From: Nymphalis io
Taxonomy: Eukaryota; Arthropoda; Insecta; Lepidoptera; Nymphalidae
Direction: 5' to 3'
NCBI RefSeq assembly: GCF_905147045.1
Contig: NC_065911.1
Coordinates: forward strand, 124,001 to 188,000
DNA length: 64,000 bases
The position numbers were made by a program, and so were the translations under genes. The notes under the pieces were generated by a model. The model saw only the letters and a list, made by a program, of their open reading frames with translations. It did not search any database and was not told the origin of the DNA. Below, one piece after another: positions 1-11,384 of the stretch (the first letter of the stretch is position 1; every line of letters starts with the position of its first letter).

Positions 1-1332
1 GGCGACGAACTTATCATAGGTGCGTTGCGTTCTGTTAGTTTTGAGATGAATAGAGCGACGTATATTTAACACCCCTCCCCCAGGACCTCTGGAGTCCGGC
101 GAGTTCGCGGAGATATCCGTGCGCACGATATACCGCAACCGCGTCACGTACGGCAGCGTGCGCGCGGGACAGTCGGCGTCGCTGGGCCTGGGTCGCTTCC
201 CGCCGGGACTGCGGCAGGGCGTGGTGCTGCTAGCGCGGCCGGGGGGCTACGCCGCGGGACTATCAGAACTAGTCCACTCGTCGCAAGCTTCGGAGAAGAA
301 TCGAAAGAACGCGAGGAGACAGAACAAGAATATCCTCCAGGACATCGCCAACGTGAAGAACAGCCTCACGAAGACATCGGACACGAAGTGCACGAACGTG
401 TACGTGTCGGACGACGGGAGCAAGTACAGCGACGCGCACGTGTCGAGCGACACGTAGGACAAGTGCGTGTGTGACGACCTGGTGTTCCTCGAAGACTAAA
501 CGACCCTAGAGGCTGTATATACTTTCAGGTGAGCAGAAAACTCTACTCGTTTTTAAAAGATTAGCAAACCTTAGATATGCAATTCCATGCGATTCGCTAC
601 CAGCTCTGCTGTATTGTACAGTACAAACACTTCTCGATCAATATATCTCTATATACAACACGACACTGTTACACTTAACCACTTATATACACTTTAGTTT
701 TACTTACAAAGTTCCGATAACAACTTCACAGATAACCAAAACGCTAAATTTTTCGCGAATCCATAGTCAATACCACAGAATATTAAGATTTCGACCAAAT
801 TTCAAGGTCAAAGTTGCTTATATACTCTACTTGCTATTGGAATCGACTATAGACTTGTATATGTTTGCACAGCACATTGTGTGTGTGTGTGTTTTTTATC
901 CGTAACAGCACGTGAATGTCCTACTGCTGGGCTAAAGGCCTCCTCTCCCTTTTTTGAGGAGAAGGTTTGGAGCTTATTCCAACACGCTGCTCCAGTGCGG
1001 TTTTGTAGAATACACACGTGGCAGAATTTCAGTGAAATTAGACACATGCAGGTTTCCTCACGATGTTTTCCTTCATCGTAAAGTACGAGATGAATTATAA
1101 TCACAAATTAAGTACATGAAAATTCAGTGGTGCCTGGATCATCTCGGCTGTTTTTTTATATGCTAGCAATATTAGCACAGACTGTGCAATATAATATGTA
1201 ATGCGGTCATGAATTAAATTTGATTGAATGTAAGAGGCATCCATGCATGTCCTGAGACACTCCACGGCCATCTACTCAGGGTTCCAGTGCTCTGTGCATG
1301 TCGGGAACGTGCGTCAGACGGCCATTATCGAG
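1..1332 (+). pseudogene. GTPBP1/2-like GTPase, 3' fragment (copy C)
   Basis: Broken piece of a GTPBP1/2-type GTPase (eEF1A/Hbs1-related; vertebrate family members act in ribosome rescue and mRNA turnover). The window opens in the end of one exon (1-19, reading GDELIIG, donor gtgcgt). The next exon is 84-528 (acceptor cccccag, donor gtgagc) and encodes the second beta-barrel segment with VRTIYRNRV and AGQSASLGL, followed by a long low-conservation linker. A further exon at 1237-1332 reads YSGFQCSVHVGNVRQTAIIE. The frame is destroyed by a TAG at 455-457, where other copies have CAG, and by a one-base loss near 496-499. The C-terminal exon is absent because a LINE follows at 1608. Family assignment rests on the VHVGNVRQTA and AGQSASL motifs. 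Confidence 0.8.
899..1150 (-). mobile_element. tRNA-derived SINE (family alpha) in GTPase intron
   Basis: Degenerate copy of a SINE whose 3' half reads, on the opposite strand, 'cccagcagtaggacattcac'. The same SINE lies at the same intron position in the other GTPase copies (6325-6565, 17785-18020, 31850-32085), so it predates their duplication. The tRNA-like head is mostly lost here. Confidence 0.7.
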
Positions 1333-1464
1333 GTAACGAATACATACATCAAACTCACTTTGCGGAGTGGAATTAAATAGTTTAATTTTGGTATAGTTGG
1401 TGGTGTTGCGTAAAATACTTAAGTATGATAATGATATTTATTTTTTTATGTTATATTCCTGTTT

Positions 1465-1600
1465 AGCGGTAGAATATCTGATGAGTGGGTGGTACCTACC
1501 CAGGCAGGTTTGCACAATGCCCTTACCACCAGTTACCACACACTCATAATATATTCTGCCGCCAAACAGCAATAGCATTGTTGTTGGTGAGTAAAACAGT
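1465..1600. repeat. Interspersed repeat in GTPase intron
   Basis: Contains 'tatctgatgagtgggtggta' and 'cttaccaccagttaccaca', blocks found again at 6885-7078, 13726-13925, 17185-17475 and 31250-31545. It is shared by all 3' GTPase fragments at the same place. No coding content is seen. Confidence 0.6.
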
Positions 1601-1642
1601 GTAACTATTATTAACTATCTTATTTATCAAAACTCAAAACAT

Positions 1643-2116
1643 CAGCAATGGGCGCGGCAACAGAATATAGAAATTATAGGCGTTCCAGAACTAAAAAATG
1701 AGTTCGTGAGAGATATTGTAATTAATATTAGTAGACATGCAGGTATTCAACTAGAGTGTAATGATATTGAATTTGCAAATAGAGTGCAACCTAAAAGAAG
1801 TATCAATGGTCGACCAAAAGTAATAGTCGCTAAACTTAAAAACAGACTTATTAAAGACAGTTTTCTCTCCGGCCTAAAGAAAACGCGTGGTATCACGACG
1901 AAAGACATAAACATTGCTGGCAACCCAAATAAAATTTTCGTGAAAGATCATCTTACACTACAAAACAAGATGTTACTTCAGAAATGTAAATCACTTGCTT
2001 CCGAAAAAGCGTACAAATTTGTGTGGACAAAAAACTGTCTAATTTTTGTTCGAAAAAACGAAAAATCACAGGCCATCGCAATAAACTCAGAAAAGGACCT
2101 TATAAAAATGATTTAA
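1643..2116 (+). pseudogene. LINE ORF1 protein, C-terminal part
   Basis: Open frame entered from the truncated 5' edge. It reads IEIIGVPELKNEFVRDIV near its start and then RVQPKRSINGRPKVIVAKL, the RRM-like and C-terminal nucleic-acid-binding region typical of L1/CR1-type ORF1 proteins. It ends ...KDLIKMI. No ATG starts this frame; the N-terminus was lost on insertion. The family expectation is an RNA-binding chaperone that coats the element RNA. Confidence 0.7.
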
Positions 2117-2394
2117 TAACTAAAAAATTGTATGTATTATTAGATTTTTTTTTTAATTTTTACACTTTTCTGCAATACTTTTTCTTATATTTTTGCTTTT
2201 TATTTGTAATAAAAAAAATTTACACTTAAAGGTGACGCACACACACTTTCCATCACTCATACAAACACTTTCACACATACTGCTTTAATATTGGTTATGT
2301 TGACTTTTGACCGTCTTAGATCACTTAGCTTTACAATTATTTTGTTCCATTTTAATGAGTGTCTTAGTAATGCTTTAATTTCTACCCAACCATC

Positions 2395-5274
2395 ATGAAG
2401 CCATCGATAAACTGTTACTACCAGAACGTCCGCGGTCTTCGCACTAAATTGGATGACTTACATGAGAATATTCTTAGCCATGACTTTGACTTAATCTTTA
2501 TTACTGAAACCTGGCTTAATGATAGTTTCTTAGCCGATGAAATATGTGATAATAGATATGATGTTTTTAGGTGTGATCGTAATAAGTATACTTCAGTTAA
2601 AGGCATTGGTGGCGGTGTATTAATATGCGCTAAAAATGTTTTTCAAGCCGAAGCTAGAAATGAATTTGTTGGGGAGGGAATTGAAATTATTTGGATATCA
2701 GTTAAAGCACGAGTTTTCGCTAATACTCAGTGTCACGCAATTCATTTTGGTGTAACGGACATACCTGGTGACTCTCTGCATTCTCATCGCCTCACACTGG
2801 CTCTAGATTCATTGTCTAATGTTATACGATCCCACCCTAATGATTATGTATTCTTTTTGGGTGATTTCAATATCCCCAACCTCGATTAGACACATCGAGG
2901 ACCCTTGTGTTTAAAAAAGGGTACAACACAAAGTCAAGCTGCTGTAGCTAATTTTATGAACACTATTGAGTTCCTTGGACTTAGACAAGTCAATGAGCAT
3001 TGCAATTGTTCCAATAATATTTTAGACCTTATTATTACCAATACCTCACCAAAAGTGTCAGTTTCGTGCGATCCTTTATTAGTCGAAGATAAGTATCACC
3101 CAGCACTAGAAATAGATTGTTCTGATATATTCATATCGCAACATCGCCTTTTAAAAAATATAAAATACAAATTTCATAAAGCGGATTATATTAAAATTAG
3201 AGAATACCTGTCTAGTGTTAATTGGAATGCATTGTTCATTGATAAGTCGTGTGAGGAGTCACTTCATAGTTTTTATGAAATACTGTATGAAACAAGGAAT
3301 TCCTTCGTGCCAAAGTCTCTTTCGGGTGGAAAGTATAGCTATCCAGTCTGGTACTCTAAAGTGTTGATTTCTATAACTAAAGAAAAATATACTGCACATC
3401 GCAAATGGAAAATACATAGTAACCCTCTCGATTATGATGAATTTAAATTGCTTCGCGACAGACAAAAGCGTATTCAAGCTGAATGCTACGACTCCTACAT
3501 TTTTGGAATACAAGCAGGCATTAGAAACTCACCTAAACTTCTTCACGAATATATTTCTTTCAAACGTAATAATCAAAGTTCGTATCCAAGTTCGTTACGC
3601 TGTGGTAATCAAATTTACAATAACGAAAAAGAAATATGTCCTGGTTTTAGTGACTTTTTCAAAAATGTCTTTATTAAACATGCGCCTAGCTACGACAACT
3701 TATTACACGAAATACCTTCAGTGACGGACGATACTTACCACTCTTTCACTGTTACTGAAGAGGAAGTTTTAAAATTATTAACATCTCTCGATACTCAAAA
3801 AGGCTCTGGTAGTGACAACATACCTTCAATTTTTCTTAAATCTTGCGCTATTGAATTATCTTTGCCTTTAACTCTAATATTTAATAAGTCGTTGAGGGAG
3901 GGCGTGTTTCCCGCTAAATGGAAGGAGGCACTTATAGTTCCTATTCATAAGAAAGGCCCCAAGACAGAGATAGAAAATTATCGACCTATATCTATTTTGA
4001 ATATTTCAAGTAAAATATTAGAAAAGCTAGTATATCACAAACTATACCCTTTCCTCGCGAGAGCCATTCCGTATAATCAGCATGGTTTTATGAAAAATCA
4101 GTCTACAGTATCTAATCTGTCAATTTTCATTAGTGATATTCACAATAATATGGACTCAGGTGCTCAAACTGACGTGGTCTACACTGACTTCGAAAAAGCG
4201 TTCGATCGTGTAGACCATGTCATCCTTCTACATAAATTACACGGATTAGGAATTCGTGGTGATCTCTTTCGTTGGTTTAAATCTTATATATCTAACAGAA
4301 GACAAGCTGTAAGAATTGGTGGCTCTTGTTCTGACTACGTTGATATTATTTCTGGTGTCCCTCAGGGGTCACACTTAGGGCCTCTTCTCTATAATACCTA
4401 TTTGTTTGATATTGGTGCTTGCTTTAAATATTCAAACTTTTTAATGTTCGCCGATGATAAAAAAGTATATAGAAAAATTAACAAAATAGAAGATTGTTTA
4501 TTACTTCAGAGTGATTTGGATAGATTATGTAATTATTATACAATGAATAGGATCTCCATTAACGTAAATAAATGTTCGCAAATTACTTTTACTCGAAAAA
4601 TAAATACACATACTTATGGTTACACAATGAATGGCGTTCCTTTAAAGAAAACCAACCTGGTTCGTGATTTAGGCGTTCTCCTAGACTCGAAACTACTATT
4701 TAATCATCACATAGATTATATAACTAATAAGGCCTATAAACTACTAGGTTTTATAAATAGAACATGCAAACCTTTTCGCGACATTAATTGTCTAAAAATA
4801 GCCTATTTCTCTTATGTGAGAAGCATATTAGAGTATGCTAGTTGTGTTTGGAATCCTCAATATTTTAAATATATCGAAGGAGTTGAGGCCATACAAAAGA
4901 AATTTATTAAATATCTGAACTTTAAAACTTACAGTAACACAAACTACAGGGATGCTTGTAATCTTTATCGCATATCCAGCTTGACAGATCGACGTGAAAC
5001 TTTAGATATGATATTTCTACATGATTTGGTCTCTGGTAAGCTAGACTCGCCTGAGTTGCGCTCGCGCGTTCTTCTTAATGTACCTAACAAGCGAACTCGT
5101 TATGCATATTCGAATCTGTTACACGTCCCTTTATCCAATTCGCGTTACGCTGCAAACTCTATATTGCCGCGCGTTTTCACACTATATAATAAAAAATACT
5201 CGCACATCGACATCTTTCATCGGTCGATTAAATCATTTAAAAAAGACATTCTCACGGCTCAAAATTCTACTTAA
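2395..5274 (+). pseudogene. LINE ORF2: endonuclease and reverse transcriptase, one nonsense codon
   Basis: Starts with ATG at 2395. The N-terminal apurinic-type endonuclease shows YYQNVRGLRTKL, FITETWL and FFLGDFNIPNLD. A TAG at 2887-2889 interrupts the frame where the family usually has Trp. The same frame then continues uninterrupted from 2890 to the stop at 5272-5274. The RT domain shows YRPISILNISSKILEKLV, DFEKAFDRVDH, SGVPQGSHLGPLL and the catalytic box FADDKKVY. The element was probably coding-competent in ORF2 until one G-to-A change. Confidence 0.85.
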
Positions 5275-5660
5275 CCATTCAAACTCATACAAAATTTACA
5301 TACACCTAAACACATACATACAAACACTTAAACACATAAATACAACCTTCCCTACTACCTACCTACCGACTTATACACACACAAAACAACAGTGCAGTTA
5401 GCACTACGACACCCATCCACAACATAGTCTGTGTCGCCTAATTTATATTCATTCGTTTTTTTTATTTTATTTATTTTGTATTTTTTTATAAATATTTTGT
5501 TACTTAAAAATTTTTTTTTTTACCAAAACTGTGTGTTGCTACTTCTGTTTACTGATATTAAGTTTGCATAACTCAATGGAAAACAGTAATTGGCTCTATT
5601 TTTTGTATTTTATTTTTTATTTTTAATGCTTGTATTTTGTATAATATGCTGTTGTTTTCC

Positions 5661-5692
<32 letters not shown>

Positions 5693-5694
5693 AT

Positions 5695-6751
5695 AGTCCA
5701 CTCGTCGCAAGCTTCGGAGAAGAATCGAAAGAGCGCGAGGAGACAGAACAAGAATATCCTCCAGGACATCGCCAACGTGAAGAACAGCCTCACGAAGACA
5801 TCGGACACGAAGTGCACGAACGTGTACGTGTCGGACGACGGGAGCAAGTACAGCGACGCGCACGTGTCGAGCGACACGCAGGAAAAGTGCGTGTGTGACG
5901 ACCTGGTGTTCCTCGAAGACCCAAACGACCCTAGACGCTGTATATACTTTCAGGTGAGCAGAAAACTCTACTCGTTTTTAAAAGATTAGCAAACCTTAGA
6001 TATGCGATTCCACGCGATTCGCTACCAGCTCTGCTGTATTGTACACCACAAACACTTCTCGATCAATATATCTCTATATATAACACGACACTGTTACACT
6101 TAACTACTTATATAGACTTTAGTTTTACTTACAAAATTCCGATAACAACTTCACAGATAACCAAAACGCTAAATTTTTCGCGAATCCATAGTCAATACCA
6201 CAGAATATTAAGATTTCGACCAAATTTCAAGGTCAAAGTTGCTTATATACTCTACTTGCTATTGGAATCGACTATAGACTTGTATATGTTTGCACAGCAC
6301 ATTGTGTGTGTGTGTGTTTTTTTTATCCGTAACAGCACGGTACTGCTGGGCTAAAGGCCTCCTCTCCCTTTTTTGAGGAGAAGGTTTGGAGCTTATTCCA
6401 CCACGCTGCTCCAGTGCGGTTTGGTAAATACACATGTGGCAGAATTTCAGTGAAATTAGACACATGCAGGTTTCCTCACGATGTTTTCCTTCATCGTAAA
6501 GTACGAGATGAATTATAATCACAAATTAAGTACATGAAAATTCAGTGGTGCCTGAACCATCTTGGCTGTTTTTTTTATATGCTAGCAATATTAGCACAGA
6601 CTGTGCAATATAATATGTAATGTGGTCATGAATTAAATTTGATTGAATGTAACAGGCATCCGTGCATGTCCTGAGACACTCCACGGCCATCTACCCAGGG
6701 TTCCAGTGCTCTGTGCATGTCGGGAACGTGCGTCAGTCGGCCATTATCGAG
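5695..6751 (+). pseudogene. GTPBP1/2-like GTPase, 3' fragment (copy D)
   Basis: Begins abruptly inside the long GTPase exon, immediately after the LINE tail. Exon remnant 5695-5953 (donor gtgagc) is open and ends DPNDPRRCIYFQ. Exon 6656-6751 (acceptor aacag, donor gtaacg) encodes VHVLRHSTAIYPGFQ then HVGNVRQSAIIE. Unlike copy C it has no stop in these exons, but it lacks every upstream exon and the last exon, because the intron after 6751 runs into satellite at about 7079. It duplicates 271-1332. Confidence 0.75.
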
Positions 6752-6884
6752 GTAACGAATACATACATCAAACTCACTTTGCGGAATGGAATTAAATAGT
6801 TTAATTTTGGTATAATTTGTGGTGTTGCGTAAAATACTTAAGTATGATAATGATATTTATTTTTTATGTTATATTCCTGTTTAG

Positions 6885-7078
6885 CGGTAGAATATCTGAT
6901 GAGTGGGTGGTACCTACCCAGGTGGGTTTGCACAATGCCCTTACCACCAGTTACCACACACACTTATAATATATTCTGCCGCCAAACAGCAATAGCATTG
7001 TTGTTGGTGAGTAAAACAGTGTAACTACAGGCACGAGGGACATAACATCTTAGTTCCCAAGGTTGGTGACGCATTGGT
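6885..7078. repeat. Interspersed repeat in GTPase intron, truncated by satellite
   Basis: Same repeat as 1465-1600. It continues further here through 'gttggtgacgcattggtg', where it joins satellite DNA, so the duplicated GTPase segment breaks at about 7078. Confidence 0.6.
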
Positions 7079-7097
7079 GTCGAATATCTGATGAGTG

Positions 7098-7905
7098 GGT
7101 CTCACCGAACGATTAGATTAAAAGAGTCAATTAGTTTCAGTTAGGATTACAGTGTTAATGTACCAGGAGATCATAAACAGTGTGTCGGTCTCACCGAACG
7201 ATTAGATTAAAAGAGTCAATTAGTTTCAGATAGGATTACAGTGTTAATGTACTAGGAGATCATAAACAGCGAGTCGGTCTTACCGAACGATTAGATTAAA
7301 AGAGTTAATTTTGACTAGACGTTTAGCGCGGTTGCCTTTTCACGCCGAAGGTTGTGGTTTCTTCTCACCCAGAACAGATATTTGTGTGCATGAACATGTC
7401 TGTTTGTCCTGAGTCTGAGTGTAATTTTCTGTATAAGTATGTATTTACAAAAGAAAAGTAGTATATGTAGTATATCAGTTGTCAGTCTTCCATAGCACGA
7501 GTTTTGTACAAGCTTAATTTGGGATCAGATGGCCGTGTGTGAAAAATGTCCCAGGTAATTATTATTATTAGTTTCAAAGATTTAGAATTAGGATTACGTT
7601 GTTAACGTACCAGGAGAACATAAACAGTGAGACGGTTTCACCGAACGATTAGATTAAAAGAGTCAATTAGTTCCAGTTAGGATTACAGTGTTAAAGTACC
7701 AGGAGATCATAAACAGTGAGACGGTTTCACCGAACGATTAGATTAAAAGAGTCAATTAGTTTCAGTTCTGATTACAGTGTTAATGTACCAGGAGTTTTAC
7801 AGTTTTAATCTAACCGTTCGGTGAGACCGACACACTGTTTATGATCTCCTGTTACATTAACAAAGTAATCCTAACTGAAACTAATTGACTCTTTTAATTT
7901 ATAAT
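7098..7905. repeat. 89-bp satellite array with internal SINE and terminal inverted unit
   Basis: Repeat units carry 'caccgaacgattagatta', 'gtgttaatgtaccaggag' and 'atcataaacagtgag' with a period of 89 bp in the clean arrays. Units run forward at 7098-7312, are interrupted by a SINE at 7313-7565, resume at 7566-7798, and then one unit appears in reverse orientation at about 7803-7905 ('cggtgagaccgacacactg'). The same arrangement recurs at 28300-28405. Confidence 0.9.
7313..7565 (+). mobile_element. tRNA-derived SINE (family beta) inside satellite
   Basis: Damaged copy of the SINE seen complete at 11086-11345. It keeps 'cacgccgaaggttgtggttt' in place of the B box, 'gaacatgtctgtttgtcctg', 'aagtagtatatgtagtatat' and an ATT-rich tail. 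It sits at the same point of the satellite unit as the SINEs of the 25-28 kb array. Confidence 0.7.
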
Positions 7906-7914
7906 TGAATTATA

Positions 7915-8281
7915 ATAATAATGTCCTCCAGACCAATTTCAGCTACGGCGGCCAATCTCAAGATTGATTAGCCAAATACGCAGGAGATATTATAGTGCAC
8001 AAGTGTGTGCGCAAACACAGGTGCACTCCCTATTCCCTAACTCTCATAATCCGATGGGACGGCAATCCGATACGACCGGAAAGAGTTCAGGCGCAGGACC
8101 ATCAGCTTTAAGTGCTTTCCGAGGCACGGGAGTGTACATATTTCCAACTTCCAGACTCCGGGCTGCTACTCAGAATTTTCTGACAGACAAACCCAATAGC
8201 TTTTTTTATTTGCCCGACCTGGGAATTGACCCGGAGGGGGTCTGCCTTACATCAAGCCACTAGACCAACGAGGCAGTCATA
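7915..8281 (-). mobile_element. tRNA-derived SINE (family gamma)
   Basis: Read on the - strand it starts near 8281 with 'cctcgttggtctagtggctt' (A-box-like) and has a B-box-like block near 8232. It ends in an ATT/TAA-rich tail at about 7915. Related copies are at 24640-25023 (better preserved, with GGTTCAATTCC as B box) and 28415-28690 (truncated). Confidence 0.7.
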
Positions 8282-10149
8282 ATTATACGAGGACTTTGAA
8301 GAGAATAGATTAGCATCTCAACCACCCCATTTACCATTTCCCTTATAATAAATTATTTTTTATTGGACAGAGAGTGTCTGACCAGAGACAAATATTAACC
8401 ATCTACTTGATACTCAAATATCAATATTTGCAAAGAAGATGCTCTGAACATAATGAAGATAGTAGAAAGCGGCACCAGCACCAAGTTGTGCTACTATAAT
8501 AAAAAATCCAAAAACAGTGCAGACTGGCGACATCTAGTGTCTACTACATGTAAAATAATGCTAGACATTATGGTAAGTTCGTTTAATCATTAATTAAATC
8601 ATATAATCGACTAAATGGGTACAATGATATTTATGATTATATACTAATGTATGGAATTCGATTAACGCTACAAGATTTACTATTGAGTTTCTTTCTTCGG
8701 TTCAGTTCTTCTTGGTAGAATCTGCATATATCCACAACTAGTAGCTTTAAACCTTTGTGAAATAATTCTAATGTACTTATAAGTCTACTTGATTAATTAT
8801 CACCAACTCAGCAAGCGCGCATTGTCGTGAAACTTTCTTATGAACGCGGGTTGACACAATAATTGCCAATTTATTTTTTACAAAGTGTAGCTTAAATTAT
8901 AAAGATTTTAAATAAAAAATCCAACATACTTTAATTATTTTTATTATAGTCTAATGATGTGCTAAAAAATGTTTTAATTTTTTTTTAATATTGAATGACT
9001 GATTTAAATTTTTTTTTTAATCTTTGCTAATATATAACATTTTTCTAAGTCAGTAAAAAACTTTGTTTTATTTTTTAAGTCACAATCACACGTTTTATTC
9101 AAAGCATAATTAAATAAAAAGATTAATTTAGTCTATTAACACCCTAAAATTTTCATAAATCGATGACACGAAGCTAACTTTTATTAAAACTGGCCGTTTA
9201 CTCTGACAAAATAAAAAAATTAAAGAAACACACGTTTCAAATTAATATTCTAAGCGAACTGCCATAGATAATACACAATTAATTATTTAACACCATCATT
9301 TCATCGCTTACCATTACTTTATCAAATTAAATTAATTCGGATTAATTGATACTTTGAGGCAAAGAGATCTAATAAAATACGTACTTAAAATTTATGCAAT
9401 AAGGACTATTATTGTATAAACAATAAGATATGTAAGAAAATTTTAAAGTCGTTAAGAAGAAGATAAAAGTTAAAATGAATCTTAGTGGAATATATATAAA
9501 ATACAAATTTGATGATAAATATAGAGTAAATGTAAAAAATACACTTATAAATATACATTTTTTTAGTAGGATTACTTTTTAGGTATTTTTAGTTCATACA
9601 AATTATAAATTAAAATATTTACTTACAATTGTTTTTACAGATGAAAAACGAAACAGCCAATTATTTAATTAATTTTGTTCCCATAAATATTTCTGAATTT
9701 CAAAATGGTGTCACTTAAAAATGTCTTACGTTTGTGTTACATAAATACGTATATTTAACTTAAAATAGCAAGTTATATCAGTTAACAGGAACTAGAAAAA
9801 TCATTTAGATTTAATGTACAAAATTTAAATACTTCGACAAAAGATATGTATACAACAATACAATAATATGAATCGCGCCAAAATTTAAATTTAAAATGGC
9901 GTCATGATTATGTTTAAAAATATATAATATTTTAATAAATTTAAATAACACAATACGAATTTGAAAATGGGGTCTTTTCAAAATAACAGAATATGACATA
10001 ACAGAGCATTTTTTAATATTCTTGAGGATGGTTATCACTCAAATGCTATTTCTGATGTTAGGTCTGCTATTCTTTTAATAATTATTGTTATTTAGCTTAG
10101 CGGTATTTTTTTCCATTCATGTTGCCACAGAGTCTTAAACACAGGCCTC
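8282..10149. other. AT-rich non-coding stretch
   Basis: No credible gene. Only short chance frames occur. About 9750-9930 resembles 28866-29030: both share 'aacaggaact', 'tttaatgtacaaa' and 'aaaatggcgtcatga'. This marks an older duplication of the sequence flanking the satellites. Confidence 0.6.
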
Positions 10150-10345
10150 TTGCTTCACGGTGAAGGAAAACATCGTGAGGAAATCTGCATGTGTCTGATT
10201 ACACTGAAATTCTGCCACATGTGTATTCCACCAACCGGCATCGGAGCAGCGTTGTGGAATAAGCTGCAAACCTTCTCCTCAAAAAGAGGAGAGGAGAACT
10301 TTAGCCAAGCAGTGGGACATTCACAGGCTGTTACGGATTCAAAGC
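10150..10345 (+). mobile_element. SINE family alpha, 3' part
   Basis: Contains 'ggtgaaggaaaacatcgtga', 'tctgccacatgtgtattcca' and 'ccaagcagtgggacattcac', the body and 3' end of the alpha SINE. The tRNA-like head is absent. Confidence 0.75.
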
Positions 10346-11085
10346 ATGCTAATTTTATTTTTATCGTGTCAGTGAACTGTATTTAAATTTATTTATAATA
10401 AGAAAATTCGCGATTGTCACGTTAAGAGTCTAAATTTAAAGAGGGTGACACTGCGAAGTACATCTATTTATATAATAATAGTTTTCGCCCGCAGCTTGAC
10501 CCATGTTTAAGGGACTGAGACAGATGTATGTCCTTTGTCCTTTTCTGTTACAATGTCAACATTTTTTCGGTCATGATAATCGGTCGAGAAGTTAAAACGT
10601 AAAAGCGTAACAAAGAAACAAACACACTTTCACATTCATAATATTAGTAAGGATTCTTTTGACCCTGTTGGTCTAGAAGCGATATATAAGGCCGCTGATC
10701 TCGAGGTCCTCAGTTCAATCCCCGGGTGGGGCTGATAGAAAGTTATTGGGTTATTCTTTTGAAAATTACTTAATATTATAAATGCGAAAGTAACTGTATG
10801 TCTGTTACGCTTTCACGGCTTAACCACCCCCCTATAACACGCGTGCGAAACTGCGAGTGTTAACTAGTATTCTAAAAGCAAAACAAAAATAAACTTAATA
10901 AACATAACTAAATCTAAAAGTATATGTAAGACATTCTAAAATAATTGTCTAACCATAAATCAATAAAATAACAAATAAAAAGCAAAAATCCACGCGAGTC
11001 TTGGTTCCAAAATGTCTTATACCATTCTAATCGCGCGCGGATTATACATATTTCTTCCATTTGTTGAATATTTAAATTTCATTAT
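10346..11085. other. Non-coding, scraps of interspersed repeats
   Basis: 10480-10650 carries a lepidopteran-type repeat ('gttttcgcccgcagcttgac' ... 'cacattcataatattagta'). 10665-10760 resembles the gamma SINE head ('gttggtctag' and 'cagttcaatcccc'). 10780-10835 has 'ttataaatgcgaaagtaact', another common insect repeat motif. No gene is seen. Confidence 0.5.
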
Positions 11086-11345
11086 TGACGGGCCGTATGG
11101 CGTGGTTGGTAGACACTTACCTTTCACGCCGAAGGTTGTTGGTTCGATTCCCACCAGGACAGATATTCGTGTGCATGAACATGTCTGTTTGTCCCTAGTC
11201 TGGGTGTAATTATCTATATAAGTATGTATTTACAAAAGAAAAGTAGTATATGTAGTATATCAGTTGTCTGATTTCCGTAGTACGAGCTCTGCTTAGTTTG
11301 GGATCAGATGGCCGTGTGTGAATAATGTACCAGGATATTATTATT
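11086..11345 (+). mobile_element. tRNA-derived SINE (family beta), near complete
   Basis: Head with A-box-like 'ggcgtggttggtaga' and B box 'ggttcgattccc', body with 'gaacatgtctgtttgtcc' and 'aagtagtatatgtagtatat', and tail of ATT units at 11336-11349. It lies just upstream of GTPase exon 1. Confidence 0.8.
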
Positions 11346-11384
11346 ATTCGAACAATAATGGGTAATCTAATTTTTCAGACAAAA

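Larger units (their letters stand above)
1608..5694 (+). mobile_element. 5'-truncated non-LTR retrotransposon (CR1/jockey group)
   Basis: LINE with a partial ORF1, a nearly complete ORF2 (apurinic endonuclease plus reverse transcriptase), an AT-rich 3' UTR and a terminal (AAAT)n tail at 5661-5694. The 5' edge falls in ORF1 at 1608, immediately after GTPase intron sequence. The 3' tail abuts GTPase exon sequence at 5695. The flanking GTPase segments (271-1607 and 5695-7029) are direct repeats of each other. Confidence 0.9.

Noticed and set aside
11086..11160. tRNA gene
   Set aside because: A and B boxes are present, but the sequence continues into a SINE body with an ATT tail and recurs many times; the same holds for 56410 and 24963-25023.
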